Source: Phyllostachys edulis
Lineage: Eukaryota > Streptophyta > Magnoliopsida > Poales > Poaceae
NCBI GenBank assembly: GCA_036346405.1
Contig: CM070561.1
Coordinates: 9,036,441 to 9,100,440 of the forward strand
Reading direction: 5' to 3'
DNA: 64,000 bases
The notes beneath the pieces were generated by a model, which was given only the letters and a program-made list of their open reading frames with translations, had not been told where the DNA came from and ran no database searches. The position numbers and the translations under genes are program-made. Shown piece by piece: positions 10,763 through 23,279 of the stretch. Position 1 is the stretch's first letter, and each line of letters opens with the position of its first letter.

Positions 10763-12094
10763 CATCTTGCGTAGTTTTTGATCTAGATCGGTCACATATA
10801 CTTGATATGTGACAATAGTAGATTGGATCTATTACTAGTCGGGTCTGGTAACCTAGATCGGTTCATATGGATGGAACGGTCTAAGCACTGGTCGATAAGA
10901 TCGATCGGTTTTCGGCGATAGTAAATGGGTTTGTGGGAGGTACGAGTTGAAAGCAACAGATGATTACTCGACTTGTTTACAATCGCATTGCATGATACTC
11001 CTATCGGTCGGAATTCCACCAACGGGGTATGCCGCGATGCGTGGTCGTATGGAAGCAGTGATCAGATTGGTTCAGAATGGGGTTAATATAATTAATCTGA
11101 TGATTTCCAAGGCTTGATTACGTGAATAAGATTCATGTCCTAGAAATTTTTTCCAAGGGCGCCATGCTAGGTAATCATTGTTGCGTTATATAGTATTATG
11201 TGTTCTTGTCGTCCGATAGAATCAGATTCTATGTATAACAATTTTTGCAGAGATTGATGTGAATAGTATGGCCCATTGTGTATGTGATGCATGTATGGAT
11301 TTTACATGGCTTGCATGTCATGCTATGTGATAGCCATCGAGCTACATATTATTGTATAACGGTCTACGTGCCCACATGTGATGCTTGATATTATCATATG
11401 TAATTCATTACTAGCTTTTAGGAGTAATTGCTTAGTAGATGAATGTGGTGATTTCAAGCATGATGGCTTGGAAGACATGAAGCATGGTGATGGAGATCAT
11501 CATGATAAGGGCCATTCTATTTCACAGTTTAATATGATTATCTATGAATGTTTATTTTGGTCCTGTTATGCTATTGATGATGGTTTATCATTAGATGTTT
11601 TAACATGATAGAGCAGTATCCCTCAAGAAAAATTAAGTAAATTTGACGACTTTCCAATTGCTGCGCCTATCACGATTTTGATCATTAATTGGTAGGTCTA
11701 CCAAAGTAGGGTGTCATTAACTATCTTAATAAGATAGGGTGGGTTTTAGACACTCACATGCATAGTATTGATTTTACTTGACAAGGCTATCAAAATGGAT
11801 TTAGGCCTTGGGGCATAGTGTTGGTCGTCAGGGCATAGGAATGCCATCCAACAAACAAGAGTCATATGAGATATGATTGGCAAAGAGTTGCTTATCTAAA
11901 TCACTAGGTTTCTAGCAATGATGCCAAAGCTCACTAGGACTTAATGGTATATGGATCTTGAACCCATTATATGAAGTTAGAGGTAAACTTGGTTTAGAAC
12001 ATATAGTGGGAGTATCTTTTATTAAAGTGTTTAATAGTAGATCTTATATAAACATAGTGTTGATTTTGCATATACATATTTTCTTTTGTAGGTC

Positions 12095-15000
12095 ATGGAA
12101 TCTAACACTTCCTCCACACCTATCTTTAACTTGCAATCTATTCTAAAGAAAGAAAAATTGAATGGAACAAATTTCATTGACTGGTTTCATAATATGAGAA
12201 TTGTTCTCAAACAAGAAAAAGAAGGAATATGTTCTAGAGGGTCCATATCTTGAGGAACCGAATACAGATGCTACTCGTACCGAAAAGAATGCTTATGTGA
12301 AGCATTGTAATGATGCAATCAATGTACACTGCCTTATGCTTGCCACTACGAACTTTGAGCTTTAGAAGCAATATGAGACCACAGACGCTTACAATATGAT
12401 TGTGGGTCTGAAAGGTATGTTTCAGGATCAAACAAGGGCATAGAGGTACAATACCTCCAATGCATTGTTTTCTTGTAGGCTGTCAGAATGTAGTCTGGCC
12501 AGTTCTCATGTGATCAAAATGATTGGTCACGTTGAGAGCTTGGAAAAACTTGGTTTTCCCCTCAGCCAAGAGTTGGCTACTGATGTGATTTTCTAATCGC
12601 TCCCTACAAGCTTTGAGCCCGTCATATTGAATTTTCATATGAATGGCATGGAGAAATCAATGACCAAGTTGGATGGCATGCTTAAATGTACTGAGGAGAG
12701 CATCACGAAAAGTTCTAATCATGTGATGATGGTTCAAAAGACTACTAGCTTCAAGAAGAAGGGTAAGTCCAGAAAGGGAAAAGGCAAAGGAAAGACTCAA
12801 GATGAGATCGAGAGTCTCAAGGCTACGCTTAAGAAGCTCAAGCTTGGTCCTAATCCTAACACAGAATGTTACTATTGTCATGAGACTGGGCATTGGAAGA
12901 AAAATTGTAAGAAGTACTTCGTAGAGATGAAAAAGAACAAAGGAAGTAAGACTTCCAGTTCAGGTATAAATGTTATAGAAATTAATCTTGCCACTTCTCC
13001 TACATGTTCTTGGGTATTTGATATCGGATCGGGTGCTCATATTTGCAATTCGATGTAGGGACTGATAGGGAGTAGAAGTTTGGCAAGAGGCGAAGTTGAT
13101 CTTCGCATGGGCAATGGAGCAAGAGTTACTGCATTAGCTATTGGTACTTTACCATTAGTTTTACCCTCAGGATTAGTTATGAAATTAAATAATTGTTATT
13201 ATATTCCTGCCTTAAGCAAAAACATAATTTATGCTTCTTATTTAGGAGTAGAAGGTTATGAGTTCAGAATAAAGAATAATTATTGTTTAATTTATTTTGA
13301 AGATATGCTTTATAGCCATGCTCCATATAATAATGAATGGATTATATGTTTTAAATCTTAAGGATATGCTTGTCTACAACATTAATGCCAAGAGACTTCG
13401 ACCTAATGATTTGAATCCCACTTTTATTTGGCATTATCGTCTAGGTCATATAAATGAGAAGCACATGATGAAGCTCCATAAAGATGGTCTTCTAAACTCA
13501 TTTGATTTTGAATCATTTGAAATATGTGAATCTTGTTTACTTGGCAAGATGACAAGGGCACCTTTCACAACTAGAGGTTAGATGGCGAGTGATCTGTTGG
13601 CTCTTGTACATACGGATGTATGTGTCCCGATGTGCACTCCGACCAGAGGTGGTTTTTAGTATTTCATAAATTTTACCGATGACTTTGGTAGATATGGATA
13701 CATCTACTTGGTGAGACACAAGTCAGAATCCTTTGAAAAGTTCAAAGAATTTTAGAATGAGGTACATAATCAACTTGGCTAGACAATTAAATATCTATGA
13801 TCAAATCGTGGAGGTGAATATTTGAACCATGAGTTTGGTGATCATCTAAAGAAGTGTGGAATTTTTCCACAACTTACTCCGCCGGGAGTGCCTCAATGGA
13901 ATGGGGTGTTTGAATGACGGAATCGAACATTGTTAGACATGGTTCGATCAATGATGAGCCAATCTGATCTTCCATTGTATTTCTGGGGGTACGCTCTATA
14001 TACAGTGGCTTTCACTTTAAATAGTGTTCTGTCAAAAATAGTAGAAACGACACCATATGAGATATGGACTAGGAAGTGTCCTGGATTGTCTTTTCTCAGG
14101 ATTTGGGGTTGTGAGGCATATGTAAAATGTTTGATGTCTGATAAACTCACAACCAAGTCAGATAAATGCTTCTTTGTGGGCTATCCCAAGGAAACTAAAG
14201 GATATTACTTTTATAAGCGGGATGATGACAAAGTGTTTGTTGCCCGAAATAGTGTCTTCTTGGAGAAAGAGTTTCTTTCCAAAGGAGTCAGTGAGAGCAA
14301 TGTGCAACTCGAAGAAACTCAGGAAACATCTGAAAATGTTCCAACACCCACTAAACCTCTACATGTTGAACAAAATATTGTAGAACCTGTAAATGAGGCA
14401 TTAGCCCCATGTAGATCTAAACGGCCACGTCAATTGCCTATAAGGTATGGGCATGATGTTTTATTATTGAATAATGATGAGCCTAAGACTTATGAGGAAG
14501 CGATGGTGGACCCAGACTCTGAGTCATGGTTTGAAGCCATGAGATCCGAGATAAAATCCATGTATGACAATCAAGTTTGGAACTTGGTTAATGCACCTGA
14601 TGGTGTTAAAACCATTGAGTGCAAATGGATTTTTAAGAAGAAGATAGATATGGATGGAAATGTTCACATTCATAAGGCACGACAGGTAGCGAAGGGTTTC
14701 AAACAAATTAAAGGTGATGATTATGATGAAACCTTCTCACTTGTCGCTATGCTTAAGTTTATCTGGATCATTCTAGCTGTTGCTGCATATTTCGATTATG
14801 AGAAATGGCAAATGGATGTCAAAACAGTTTTCCTAAATAGAAACCTATGTGAGGATGTGTACATGACACAGCTTGAGGGTTTTGTTGATCCACGGGAAGC
14901 TAGAAGGGTATGCAAGCTTCAAAAATCCATCAATGGATTAAAACAAACAGTTTAGAGTTGGAACATTTGTTTTGATGAAGTGGTAAAAGGGTTTGACTTT

Positions 15001-15936
15001 TACAAGAATGTTAGTGTTAGCAAGATTGTGTTTTTGATATTGTATGTGGATGACATACTACTGGTCAGAAATGATATTCCAATGCTTGAATCTGTTAAAA
15101 CTTCATTAAGAAATAGTTTCTCAATGAAAGATTTAGGAGATGCAACATATATTTTAGGCATAAGGATCTATAGGGATATATCTAAAAGGCTAATTGGATT
15201 AAGCCAAGATATGTACATTGACAAAGTGTTGAAGTGGTTCAACATGCAGGATTCTAAGAAAGGTTTCTTACCCATGACACATGGCATTGGTCTTAGCAAG
15301 AGTCAGTGTCCTTCGACCACTGATGAGTGAGACAAAATGAGTAGTATCCCATATGCTTCAACCATAGGATCTATCATGTATGCCATGCTATGTACACGAC
15401 CAGATATGTTGTATGCTCTAAGTGTTACGAGTAGATATCAGTCAGATCTAGGTGAAGGGCACTAGATAGCAATCAAGAATATCCTAAAGTACTTCAGAAG
15501 GACTAAGGATGCATTCCTTGTCTATGGTGGTGAGGAAGAGCTGGTCATAAATGGTTACACCAATGCTAGCTTTCAAACTGACAAGGACGATTTTAGATTG
15601 TAGTCTAGGTTTGTGTTTTGTCTTAATGAAGGAGCAGTGAGTTGGAAAAGTTTCAAGCAAGGAACAGTTGCTGATTCTACAATAGAGGCAAAGTACATTG
15701 TGGCTTCTGAAGCTACAAAAGAAGTCGTATGGATTAGGAAGCTCATTAATGAACTGGGTGTGTTTTCTAGTGCTTCCAGTCCAATAGATCTCTATTGTAA
15801 TAATAATGGAGCTATTGCACAAGCTAAGGAGCCTAGATCAGATCAAAAATCCAAACACATAGTTCGACGATATCACATCATTCGTGAGATCGTTGAAAGA
15901 GATGATGTGAAGATATGCAAAGCGCTACAGATTTGA
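12095..15936 (+). pseudogene. Copia gag-pol polyprotein, inactivated
   Basis: Starts at ATG 12095, right after a splice-acceptor-like TTTTGTAG, so the 1.3-kb leader may contain an intron. Visible in order: gag with a CCHC knuckle CYYCHETGHWKKNC (about 12870); protease WVFDIGSGAHIC (about 13012, where the usual DTG is DIG); integrase zinc region (H..H..C..C, about 13430-13545) and core, in which the second catalytic Asp is replaced (SNRGGEY) and the Glu is followed by a stop; reverse transcriptase with intact YVDDILL (about 15040); and RNase H with one key Asp replaced (YTNASF) and ADSTIEAKY. There are about ten stop codons plus at least one frame change near 12225. Several stops look like C-to-T or G-to-A changes. 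Confidence 0.9.
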
Positions 15937-16030
15937 ATATTGTTGATCCGTTGACAAAGCCTCTCCCGCAACCTAAGCATGAGGTGCATAGAAGAGTCAT
16001 GGGTATTAGATACCTATATGATTGACTCTA

Positions 16031-16045
16031 GTGCAAGTAGGAGAC
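16031..16045 (+). other. Copia polypurine tract
   Basis: GTGCAAGTAGGAGAC immediately before the 3' LTR start TGTTGG. Confidence 0.75.
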
Positions 16046-16651
16046 TGTTGGTGATATACCCTAGAGGCAATCATAGAGATGATTGTATCACGTCTATGTT
16101 TTTGAGTCATAGAATAAATATTATTATGTTCCTTGAATGAATTATCAGTTATAAAGATCAGCAAGTATGTGAGTTGTTGGTAAAGCTCTTTAACTTATAT
16201 GATGTCATTCTAAATGTATCTCTGGTCGTATGTCACTGGTCGGAATGCTAGTAACTTATCGACCAGTACATGTATTGATTGATGACCATGTTTCACCAGT
16301 TATGGATATAGGGATATTGAATAAATAATGTGAACACATATTAGAGAACATGGTGTTGGATTGACCCACCATGAGATACTATTGAGATTGTTATGATTTT
16401 ATGTGTCATCAGTTTATCCATCACTTGATCGAGAAAGTATTGAATAGTCCATGAATGACAAAACATCTCACCTGGAGTTCAACTAGATATCGTGAGGTAA
16501 AGGGAGAATAAACGAGCAGGTCGTTCAGTTCGATTAGATATGGACTAGTTGTGTGGAGATATGAGCTAGTCGTAGACAGGTCGAACATAATCACTATCTG
16601 GTCGTGAACCGGTCGTAAGGAGTTATGAACTGGTCATGACTAAATATGAAC
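16046..16651 (+). repeat. Copia 3' LTR, truncated
   Basis: Aligns with the start of the 5' LTR up to ...GACTAAATATGAACT (the equivalent point in the 5' LTR is about 10059). An internal deletion of about 210 bp lies near 16409. The last roughly 690 bp of LTR are absent and PMD pseudogene sequence follows, so a deletion removed the LTR end and part of the flank. Confidence 0.85.
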
Positions 16652-17304
16652 TATGCGATGAAATGTGAAATCCAGCTAGGTAGGGCACGTGTCGGTCGTC
16701 GTGGCCTCGTGGCGTGGTGGTTCGTCCACAACCCTAACGCAACGAACCTTCGTCCGAGTGGAGTACCAATCGATATACTCCTCATACGTCCCAGGGTCAT
16801 AGGGAGAAGCCTCTTGGTGCACGTCCACCAAGGTGTGTAGCCACTGCTCAACCCACTGGCCCATCTTCTCGGTCCAAGAAGTTGTACCTGCTACTCTCTT
16901 CCTAGTGTACCCGTGAAAGACGAAACGATAAATTCGTAAGTCTGTAAGGGAAAGGATGCGACAGAAATAAAACATGAACTTACCTATGAACGTTCGGCGG
17001 CACCCACAGCCCCCAACACACTGGGAACTCTTGACGTAGACCGAACTGCTGTATCACCCGGTGCACGTGGTACTCCTCTACGAAGATGTCGTGCACCAAG
17101 AAATTTCGCATGTACCAGTACTGCCAATCTCGGGTGCACTGGGTGGACAAGCCTTAAGGTGTACGACATCCAGATGATGTAGTCATCCGTCAACTGATCG
17201 AACTCGCAACGTAGTCTGGGTTGGATGCGTGCGTAGTGATCGGAGTGAAGGTGACCTGTGGAATAGGACAAGAAAAACTTAGCACATGTAATTAAATTAA
17301 ATTA

Positions 17305-18091
17305 CACTACTACAAAAAGGCTAATACTGGACACCTCATCACAGACGGTTGACCAAAACCGTCTGTATTAAATACAATGACAGACGGTTTTGGTTTAGCG
17401 ACGGTCTGTGTTACAGGCTGCGCTAAAAACCATCTGTGAAGAAGTAATATCACAGATGGTTCATGTGGAAAACCGTCATGAAGTATCCTGAGCGGTTACG
17501 AGCAAGAACCGCTCGTGATACTACTAAATATCACTGAGCGGTTCTTGCTCGAACCGTCGTGATACTTCACAGACGGTTTTCAACACGAACCGTCTGTGAC
17601 TTCCCGTCCTCATCATAGTTGGTTCGTGTTGAAAACCATCTAAGAATCACAGACGGTTCTTGTTCAGAACCGTCTGTGATACTTCACAGGCGGTTTTCAA
17701 CACAAACCATCTGTGACTTCCCGTCCTCATCACAGACGGTTCGTATTAAAAACCGTCTCTGATAAGTATTTCTGATTTTACCATGGCTTGGAATGCCTAA
17801 CACTCTGATTTTAACATGGCTTGAATTTTCCTTACTCTACAAGTTTACCATAGATTGAAATCACTAAGACTCTGATTTTACCATGGCTTGAAATCACTAA
17901 CACTCTGATTTTACCATTACTTATCACAGACAGTTCTTGTTCAGAACCGTTTGTGATAGCTTTTTCACAGACGGTTCAAAAACCGTCTGTGATGACCTTA
18001 TGTCATCACTGACCCGTAAACTCAAACGGCTCACGAAATCATTTGTGATGACGTTTTTGAACCGTCTGTGAAGACCTTTTCTGTAGTAGTG
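17305..18091. mobile_element. Small non-autonomous CACTA element
   Basis: Begins CACTACTACAAAAAGG and ends TTCTGTAGTAGTG, flanked by TTA on both sides (17302-17304 and 18092-18094). The interior is mostly alternating subterminal repeats ACAGACGGTT/AACCGTCTGT, plus a TTTTACCATGGCTTG repeat shared with 44184-46152. No coding capacity, 787 bp. It sits in an intron of the PMD pseudogene. Confidence 0.92.
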
Positions 18092-18519
18092 TTACGAAAA
18101 GGACTAAAGGTTCAAAAAACATATCTGTTAGCGATACCACACCGTACCCATGGTTGGCCGGTCCACGAGGTCATCGGCGGCATACATAACGTTGGTGTTG
18201 GCTCCTAGGTCTAGTTTTGGTCGTCTGATTTGGAAACGCTCGAACGACCATAGCTGAAGAAGCAGCAAGCATCCAGAGAGGATGGAGGTCTCTCAGACCC
18301 GGTGGCACATGCTACATAGGGCGCGGTACGTAGTGCATAGCACCACTGTGCCCCAGGCGTACAACGGGATCAAGTCCACCTCCACGTGCACCAACTCCCG
18401 TGCGTAGTGGATCATGTGCTTGTCCACACTATCGTCGTGGGACCAAAGGAACATGACCCACCCGAACTGATGAGGGCATCCCAATGATATCTTCTTCTCC
18501 TCCACCTAATGCTCAAGAT

Positions 18520-19290
18520 ATATGCATCGAGCGACTGACTGGACCAATTACAAGAGCACGGCTGACACCAAGAATTGAAGGAGAAAATTCCATGCAATGC
18601 TAGTGCATGTGGTGGCATGGAAACCTTGCATGCACGTGCAAGAAAAAAGGAAACAAAATATCCTAGCACATGGAAAAGTGCTGATCAACGGATCTGCATG
18701 CGTGGGTCAACAGAAAGTTAATTACATGCATTGTTGTGCGCCACAAACAAAGGGATCTGCATGCATGCAGGTTCGGCACGGAGAAAAACGAAGGAGAAAT
18801 GCAGGGAAAATAAAAGATAGGAATATGCATGCATCTAGTTTGTACTTATCTTAGCAAGTCTATATTATTTCCTTTAGGAGTTGAATACCGACACTAGTAA
18901 TTAAAGGCCAGGATTTGCTCTCGGTTTTTCCATGACCGAGCTTGGTAGTAGTTGGCCTTAGGGCTTTGAGCGCGTCGTGTTGGCGCGGCTATATAGTCAG
19001 GGACACCCCTTATGCATCGGGAGATCATGTTTATGTAAAAGAATAGACAAAGCTATTGCTTGTTTCTTTCATATAATTCATACGAGGATTTCTAAGAGAG
19101 AATTAGACGATCCATTGTTCCTTCTGCAAATCAAGGTCAAGTTTGCTTTTCCACTAGGAATTGAGGGCTTGACGATCTCCGCTTGTGGTCTAGCGACGAT
19201 CATCCTGGTGCGTGTTGGCAAATATCTAGAGCTGTAAGTCCGTGCACTGGCGCGTGCTGTACAGCTGAGCGTTGTTCGTTATCAAGCATT
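18520..19290. other. Non-coding stretch inside the PMD pseudogene
   Basis: Lies between two PMD blocks that are normally close together, so it may be an intron or an old insertion. It is rich in GCATGC/TGCATGCA words (18600-18840). No domain or terminal repeats were recognised. Confidence 0.4.
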
Positions 19291-19590
19291 ATTTATCCAT
19301 GGTTCTACTCGAGAAGATCGGGCCACCCCGTATGACGAACAACCACAACAAGTAGGCCTCGAAGTACCTCCTCACTTGTAGACGGGTGCGTCTGGTCCCA
19401 AGGCAGCCGGCTGCAAGAAGAAAGAGACACATCACTGAGTTGAACAAAGGAATTGAAGCGGGAATGCAAGTTATAAGAACTTACGTTGAACTGGTTGATC
19501 CATCTCAGTGTCAACCCGTGTGTACTGGGGAACTCCTTGTAGCCGGCGTTGGCCAGCAGCAACCCCTGAAATCTTCGCACCAATTTTCTA

Positions 19591-20583
19591 GGAAAAAAAA
19601 CGCATCATCCAAAAACACTCTTACTTCTAACTGACAGACAAAAACCAAGAAGATGCAAGAGGCAACAACTAGCTGTAAGTTTATTTTATAGATCATCGTC
19701 TATAAACATCCATGTTGAATTCCTTTCTGTCGTCAACAAAATATATACTAAAAACTTTTCTATTGTTGTACAGTTACTCCAACAAATGACGTTGCAATAG
19801 CATGCCTTACCTTTTGCTATTAACATTGAAATGTTTTATTTTTGTACTCTGCTTGACGTCTGGTATATTCTATGCTTATCTTGTAATATCATAGAATCCC
19901 TCTATATACTAACATAGTATGCAGTACTTGTCCTATAATATTAAAGATTTCCTATATATTCTAAGACGCTACGTAGCTACTAGACTCGCTGTGCTTCTTG
20001 CAGACATTTCTTGTATCAGTTTTGAGTTCAACAATCTCCCCTTTTATCTTGCTTACACTTGCAGATGAAACATACCCAATTGTTTATGTTGTCTATCACC
20101 GTATCTAGAAAAACATCATACAGACGACCTATACATATCTTAATACCGCTATAGTTTTTCAGTAAGTACCAAATTTTGTCTATATGTAGATAAATACTGA
20201 ACATTTGAATCCTAGACCTAACTTCTATAACTATAAAGGGAAAAAAAACACTACGCCTGAAACGCGCGTTTATGCGCGTGCCAGGCTCTAGTGGTACATG
20301 CATATTAGCTGTACGCCAAAAAACGAAGGATAGTGAGCAAAATTTATTCCAGCAATGTACCAAACATCATAGCAGCATGAGATAGTTGCACAACAAACGC
20401 ACTAGAGTATTTATTTCTGGTCTGCGAGTCCACTTGATCTAGAACGTTTATTAATCAGATTAGGTTGCGGAATATTAGGTGTGGCAGTAATGCAGACGAC
20501 AGAAACGACAATAACCACTATCGGGACGACAGAACGTTTTATAGTCCTTGTTTTATAAGCAGAGACTGTTGCAGTCATCCTAA
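19591..20583. other. Intergenic DNA without a recognisable gene
   Basis: Mixed AT-rich sequence. The only supported content is the dispersed repeat at 20294-20530. Confidence 0.5.
20294..20530. repeat. Dispersed repeat shared with 57276-57430
   Basis: Matches 57276-57430 on the same strand (TGGTCTGCGAGTCCACT, then AACGTTTATTAATCAGATTA and more). This copy has an extra 84 bp (20317-20400) bounded by ACGC on both sides, while the other copy has a single ACGC. That pattern suggests a small insertion with a 4-bp duplication or slippage. The minus strand of both copies is open over about 34 codons with only a few replacements, but no family is recognised. Confidence 0.7.
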
Positions 20584-21817
20584 GGGCACGTACAACACGT
20601 GTTACACCCTCGTCTATATAGCATTTTTTTTTTGCAAAAAACCCCCTCGCGAACAGCAGTAAATGAAGAGAGAGCGAAATCGTCCTCTCGAGGCGGCAAC
20701 GACGGCGTGTGCTCCCAGCCAAATCGCCGGCGAACAGCGTTATCGGAAGCCGTCTCAGCGAATCGCAGATCAAGCTGCGGCGCTTTTCGTGATTTTGGTT
20801 TTGGCGCCAAAATTCCATCCCGCCACCATATATGCCCCCAATATTCCGTCTCCGTGCTTTTCTCCGCCCCAATCCTCCCAAGATGTCGACCGGCGGCGGC
20901 GGCGAGACGGCGGAGAGCAAGGCAGCGGCTTTGGCTAGGAAGAAGAAGGAGCTGCGGCGACGGCGGCGGTCATCACCGGCGGCGGCCATCACCGCGCGGC
21001 AGTGGCACCCTTTCCCATTGGTCGCGGCCACGGCGCGGCGGCGGCAACGGCTCCCTCCATGGCCGGATTCGGCGCAGCAATCACGGCTTCCTCCAAGGCC
21101 GGATTTGGCGCGGCGGCGGCGGCTTCCGCCATGGCTGGATTCGGCACGGCAGCGGCATCTTCCTCCATGGCTGCATCTGGAGCGGCTGATTCGTCCCCGA
21201 TCTATTGCAGAGGTGGCTCGACCAGCGCCTCTCCTGTTTGGTGGGATGCAGCCGACGGTGGTTCTCCAGTTTCTCCTGCATTTCGGCGTCCAGCAAGTTG
21301 GGATCCACTATGGTATGATCCAGTTGGCGTCCAGCCTGTAGATTGCATAGATTACCATGCAGCTTGTAGATTGCATGCATTGATACAATGATATTTTAGA
21401 CGGTAGTTGATTGATACCCTTGGAATTATTATCATTTGCATAGATTACCATGTCTGTTAATTTTAGCCTGTAGTACTTGCTGTATCTGATGATGATATTT
21501 ATCTTGTTTTTTGCGGACATGGCAAGTTCTGAATTTGAGTTATGTCTTGATGATGCAGCGATGAATTTTTAATTTCCCTGCATTGTAACTAGGTCTTCTG
21601 TAGCCATGTTGTATGCTTGTCCAGATTGACATATATGTGGGAATGGATCTATATTTAAAATGCTAATTTGATTATTGCAATGCTCATTTGATTATTGCAA
21701 AGATCATGGATCTTTGTTGTTGATGGTGGGAGTTATTGACTCATTCTCTTGTTCATGCTTGTATTAATATATGATAGCCATTATAATTCGATAGAGAATG
21801 AATTTGTATACACGCTT

Positions 21818-22680
21818 GCAGGGACAACAACTCACATCCCCCTGGTGGATTTATGAGTTTTTTGAACAACCAGTCACAATCATCACAGAATTCTCATTAT
21901 GTCGGCGCTCCTTCTCATCATGCACCTTTCAAGGCACCAAGGGCTATGTACATAGGAGGCTCTTCGCCGCCGCTCGTGGCACCACCCATGTCACAGGAAG
22001 ACCAGGATCCGATTAATGTGGACAGCGAGGAGGAGGTCGATGGATCGAGAAGCGTATCCTTTGGACACCAAAAGAAGGCGAGAGGTGGTGAGACTCGATT
22101 ACATCAACTTGAATAAATGAACTTGCAACTCTATTTTTTGTCGTAACATTTTCCTTTACAATTGCAGATGAGATCTGGATAAACAATTCAATGAGACTCA
22201 ACATGTGGTCTTGATAGGAAAAATGAGCGATCTTGGGGTGATGTTACTAAGGAATACAACATACGACCCAACAAATAGGAAAAGGAATCCAAAGCAAGCC
22301 AAGGATCGGTGGCACAAGATTAATAGGTGGGTGACCTTTTCCATTGTGCTGGATGAAGGCTAAAAGGATTTACACTAGTGGTTATAATGATCAAGATTGG
22401 ATTGATATGGCGGGAAGTTCTATGAAGAAGATAACAAAGCTTTGAAGCTAGGACCTTTTGTGTTAATAGATGTTTGGTATGCTTGCGAGATGAGCCAAAG
22501 TGGAAAACATATAATGATGAGCTCAAGAAGGCACATAAAAGGAAAGGGTCGAACCAAGAAGAAGAAGCGGAAGAAAATTCAGAATATGTAGAAGGAGTGC
22601 TAAAGAGGCCAATAGGACAAAAGCTGACAAAAAAAGCTGCTTTTTGCAAAATACAAGTCAAAAGGAATTGAAATAGATGA
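21818..22680 (+). pseudogene. PIF/Harbinger ORF1 (Myb/SANT-like protein), broken
   Basis: First block 21818-22116 reads HPPGGFMSFLNNQ, then a proline/serine-rich stretch with APRAMYIGG and DPINVDSEEEVDG, typical of the N-terminus of PIF-type ORF1. After an intron-like gap the SANT-like part follows near 22215-22560 in shifting frames: RSWGDVTKEYN, then KQAKDRWHKINRWV, then YNDELKKAHKRK. Next come an acidic EEEAEEN segment and basic residues. ORF1 proteins bind element ends and are needed with the transposase. At least three frame shifts or stops (e.g. near 22250, 22330, 22400) inactivate it. Confidence 0.75.
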
Positions 22681-23279
22681 GAAAGGCAAATCTAAAGAAT
22701 CGGCAGAGATGTCGATAAGCTTGACAGATTCAGCAAAATCGATCTGAGGCTCTGAAAACCGTATGAAAGTACTTGAATTGCAGCAAAAATTATCATCCGA
22801 GAAGCTAGAGGCCACAAAATTGCCCATCTTGCAGGTGTAGAAAATAAAAAGCCAAGATGATGGAATGTTATAACTGACCTTCTCTTACGTGACACAAGTA
22901 CAATATCGAGTGATGAAAAATTTGAGCATGTTCTTTGCTTGAAGTGTTTCAGGAAGAGATTGTTTCCTGAGAGCATGTAAACAGGTATGATATTGAAGAA
23001 TGTAACAAACAACCTCAGAATTTTTTAGAATATACATGACAGTTTCCACACTTTCGCAGAGCTCTCAATGGAAGCATTGCATGATCTGTTTTCAGAAGTG
23101 TTGCAGTCTGAAGTTTGAAGGGGAGCAATCTTCAGAGTCAGAGTGCAGATAAGTCTATTTTTTGTTATGCATAACGTGTTAGGTTGTGATCCGGACTATT
23201 AGGATTGCAGTTTCGTGCTTCCTACTTTCGTGTGTCTCCAAAACATTGTCCATTGATCTATCTTGTCTCATGTATGAAC

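Larger units (their letters stand above)
9244..16651 (+). mobile_element. Ty1/copia LTR retrotransposon, degenerate
   Basis: Complete set of copia landmarks in order: 5' LTR beginning TGTTGGTGATATGCCCTAGA, tRNA-Met primer site, long leader, gag-pol pseudogene in copia order (protease, integrase, then reverse transcriptase and RNase H), polypurine tract, and 3' LTR. It is inserted into the minus-strand PMD pseudogene, whose pieces lie on both sides. The 3' LTR is cut off after 606 bp, so the right target duplication is gone. Many stops and frame changes make it inactive. Another LTR of this family is at 38213-39803 (solo), and a partial one at 33943-34736. Confidence 0.9.
16676..19590 (-). pseudogene. 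Plant mobile domain (PMD) gene, multi-exon pseudogene
   Basis: Minus-strand exons spell the plant mobile domain (PF10536 type, the MAIN/MAIL1 family also carried by transposons). Exon near 19590-19485: GLLLANAGYKEFPSTHGLTL. Near 19410-19293: VRRYFEAYLLWLF. Near 18505-18163: GWVMFLWSHDDSVDK, PLYAWGTVVLCTTYRALC, an in-frame TGA, then GCLLLLQLWSFERF. Near 17271-16984: DWQYWYMRNFLVHDIFVEEYH and RVIQQFGLRQEFPVCWGL. Near 16960-16676: YDPGTYEEYIDWY. GT/AG splice borders are visible at several edges. One stop and at least two frame changes break it. The intron between the third and fourth blocks contains a CACTA element. The C-terminal part is displaced to 8560-9243 by the copia insertion. It is probably a transposon-borne PMD copy rather than a host gene. 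Confidence 0.7.

Noticed and set aside
20599..21391. Several overlapping GC-rich ORFs on both strands
   Set aside because: All frames are open because of CGG/GCG runs. No domain is visible, and the region is best explained as the 5' part of the Harbinger element.
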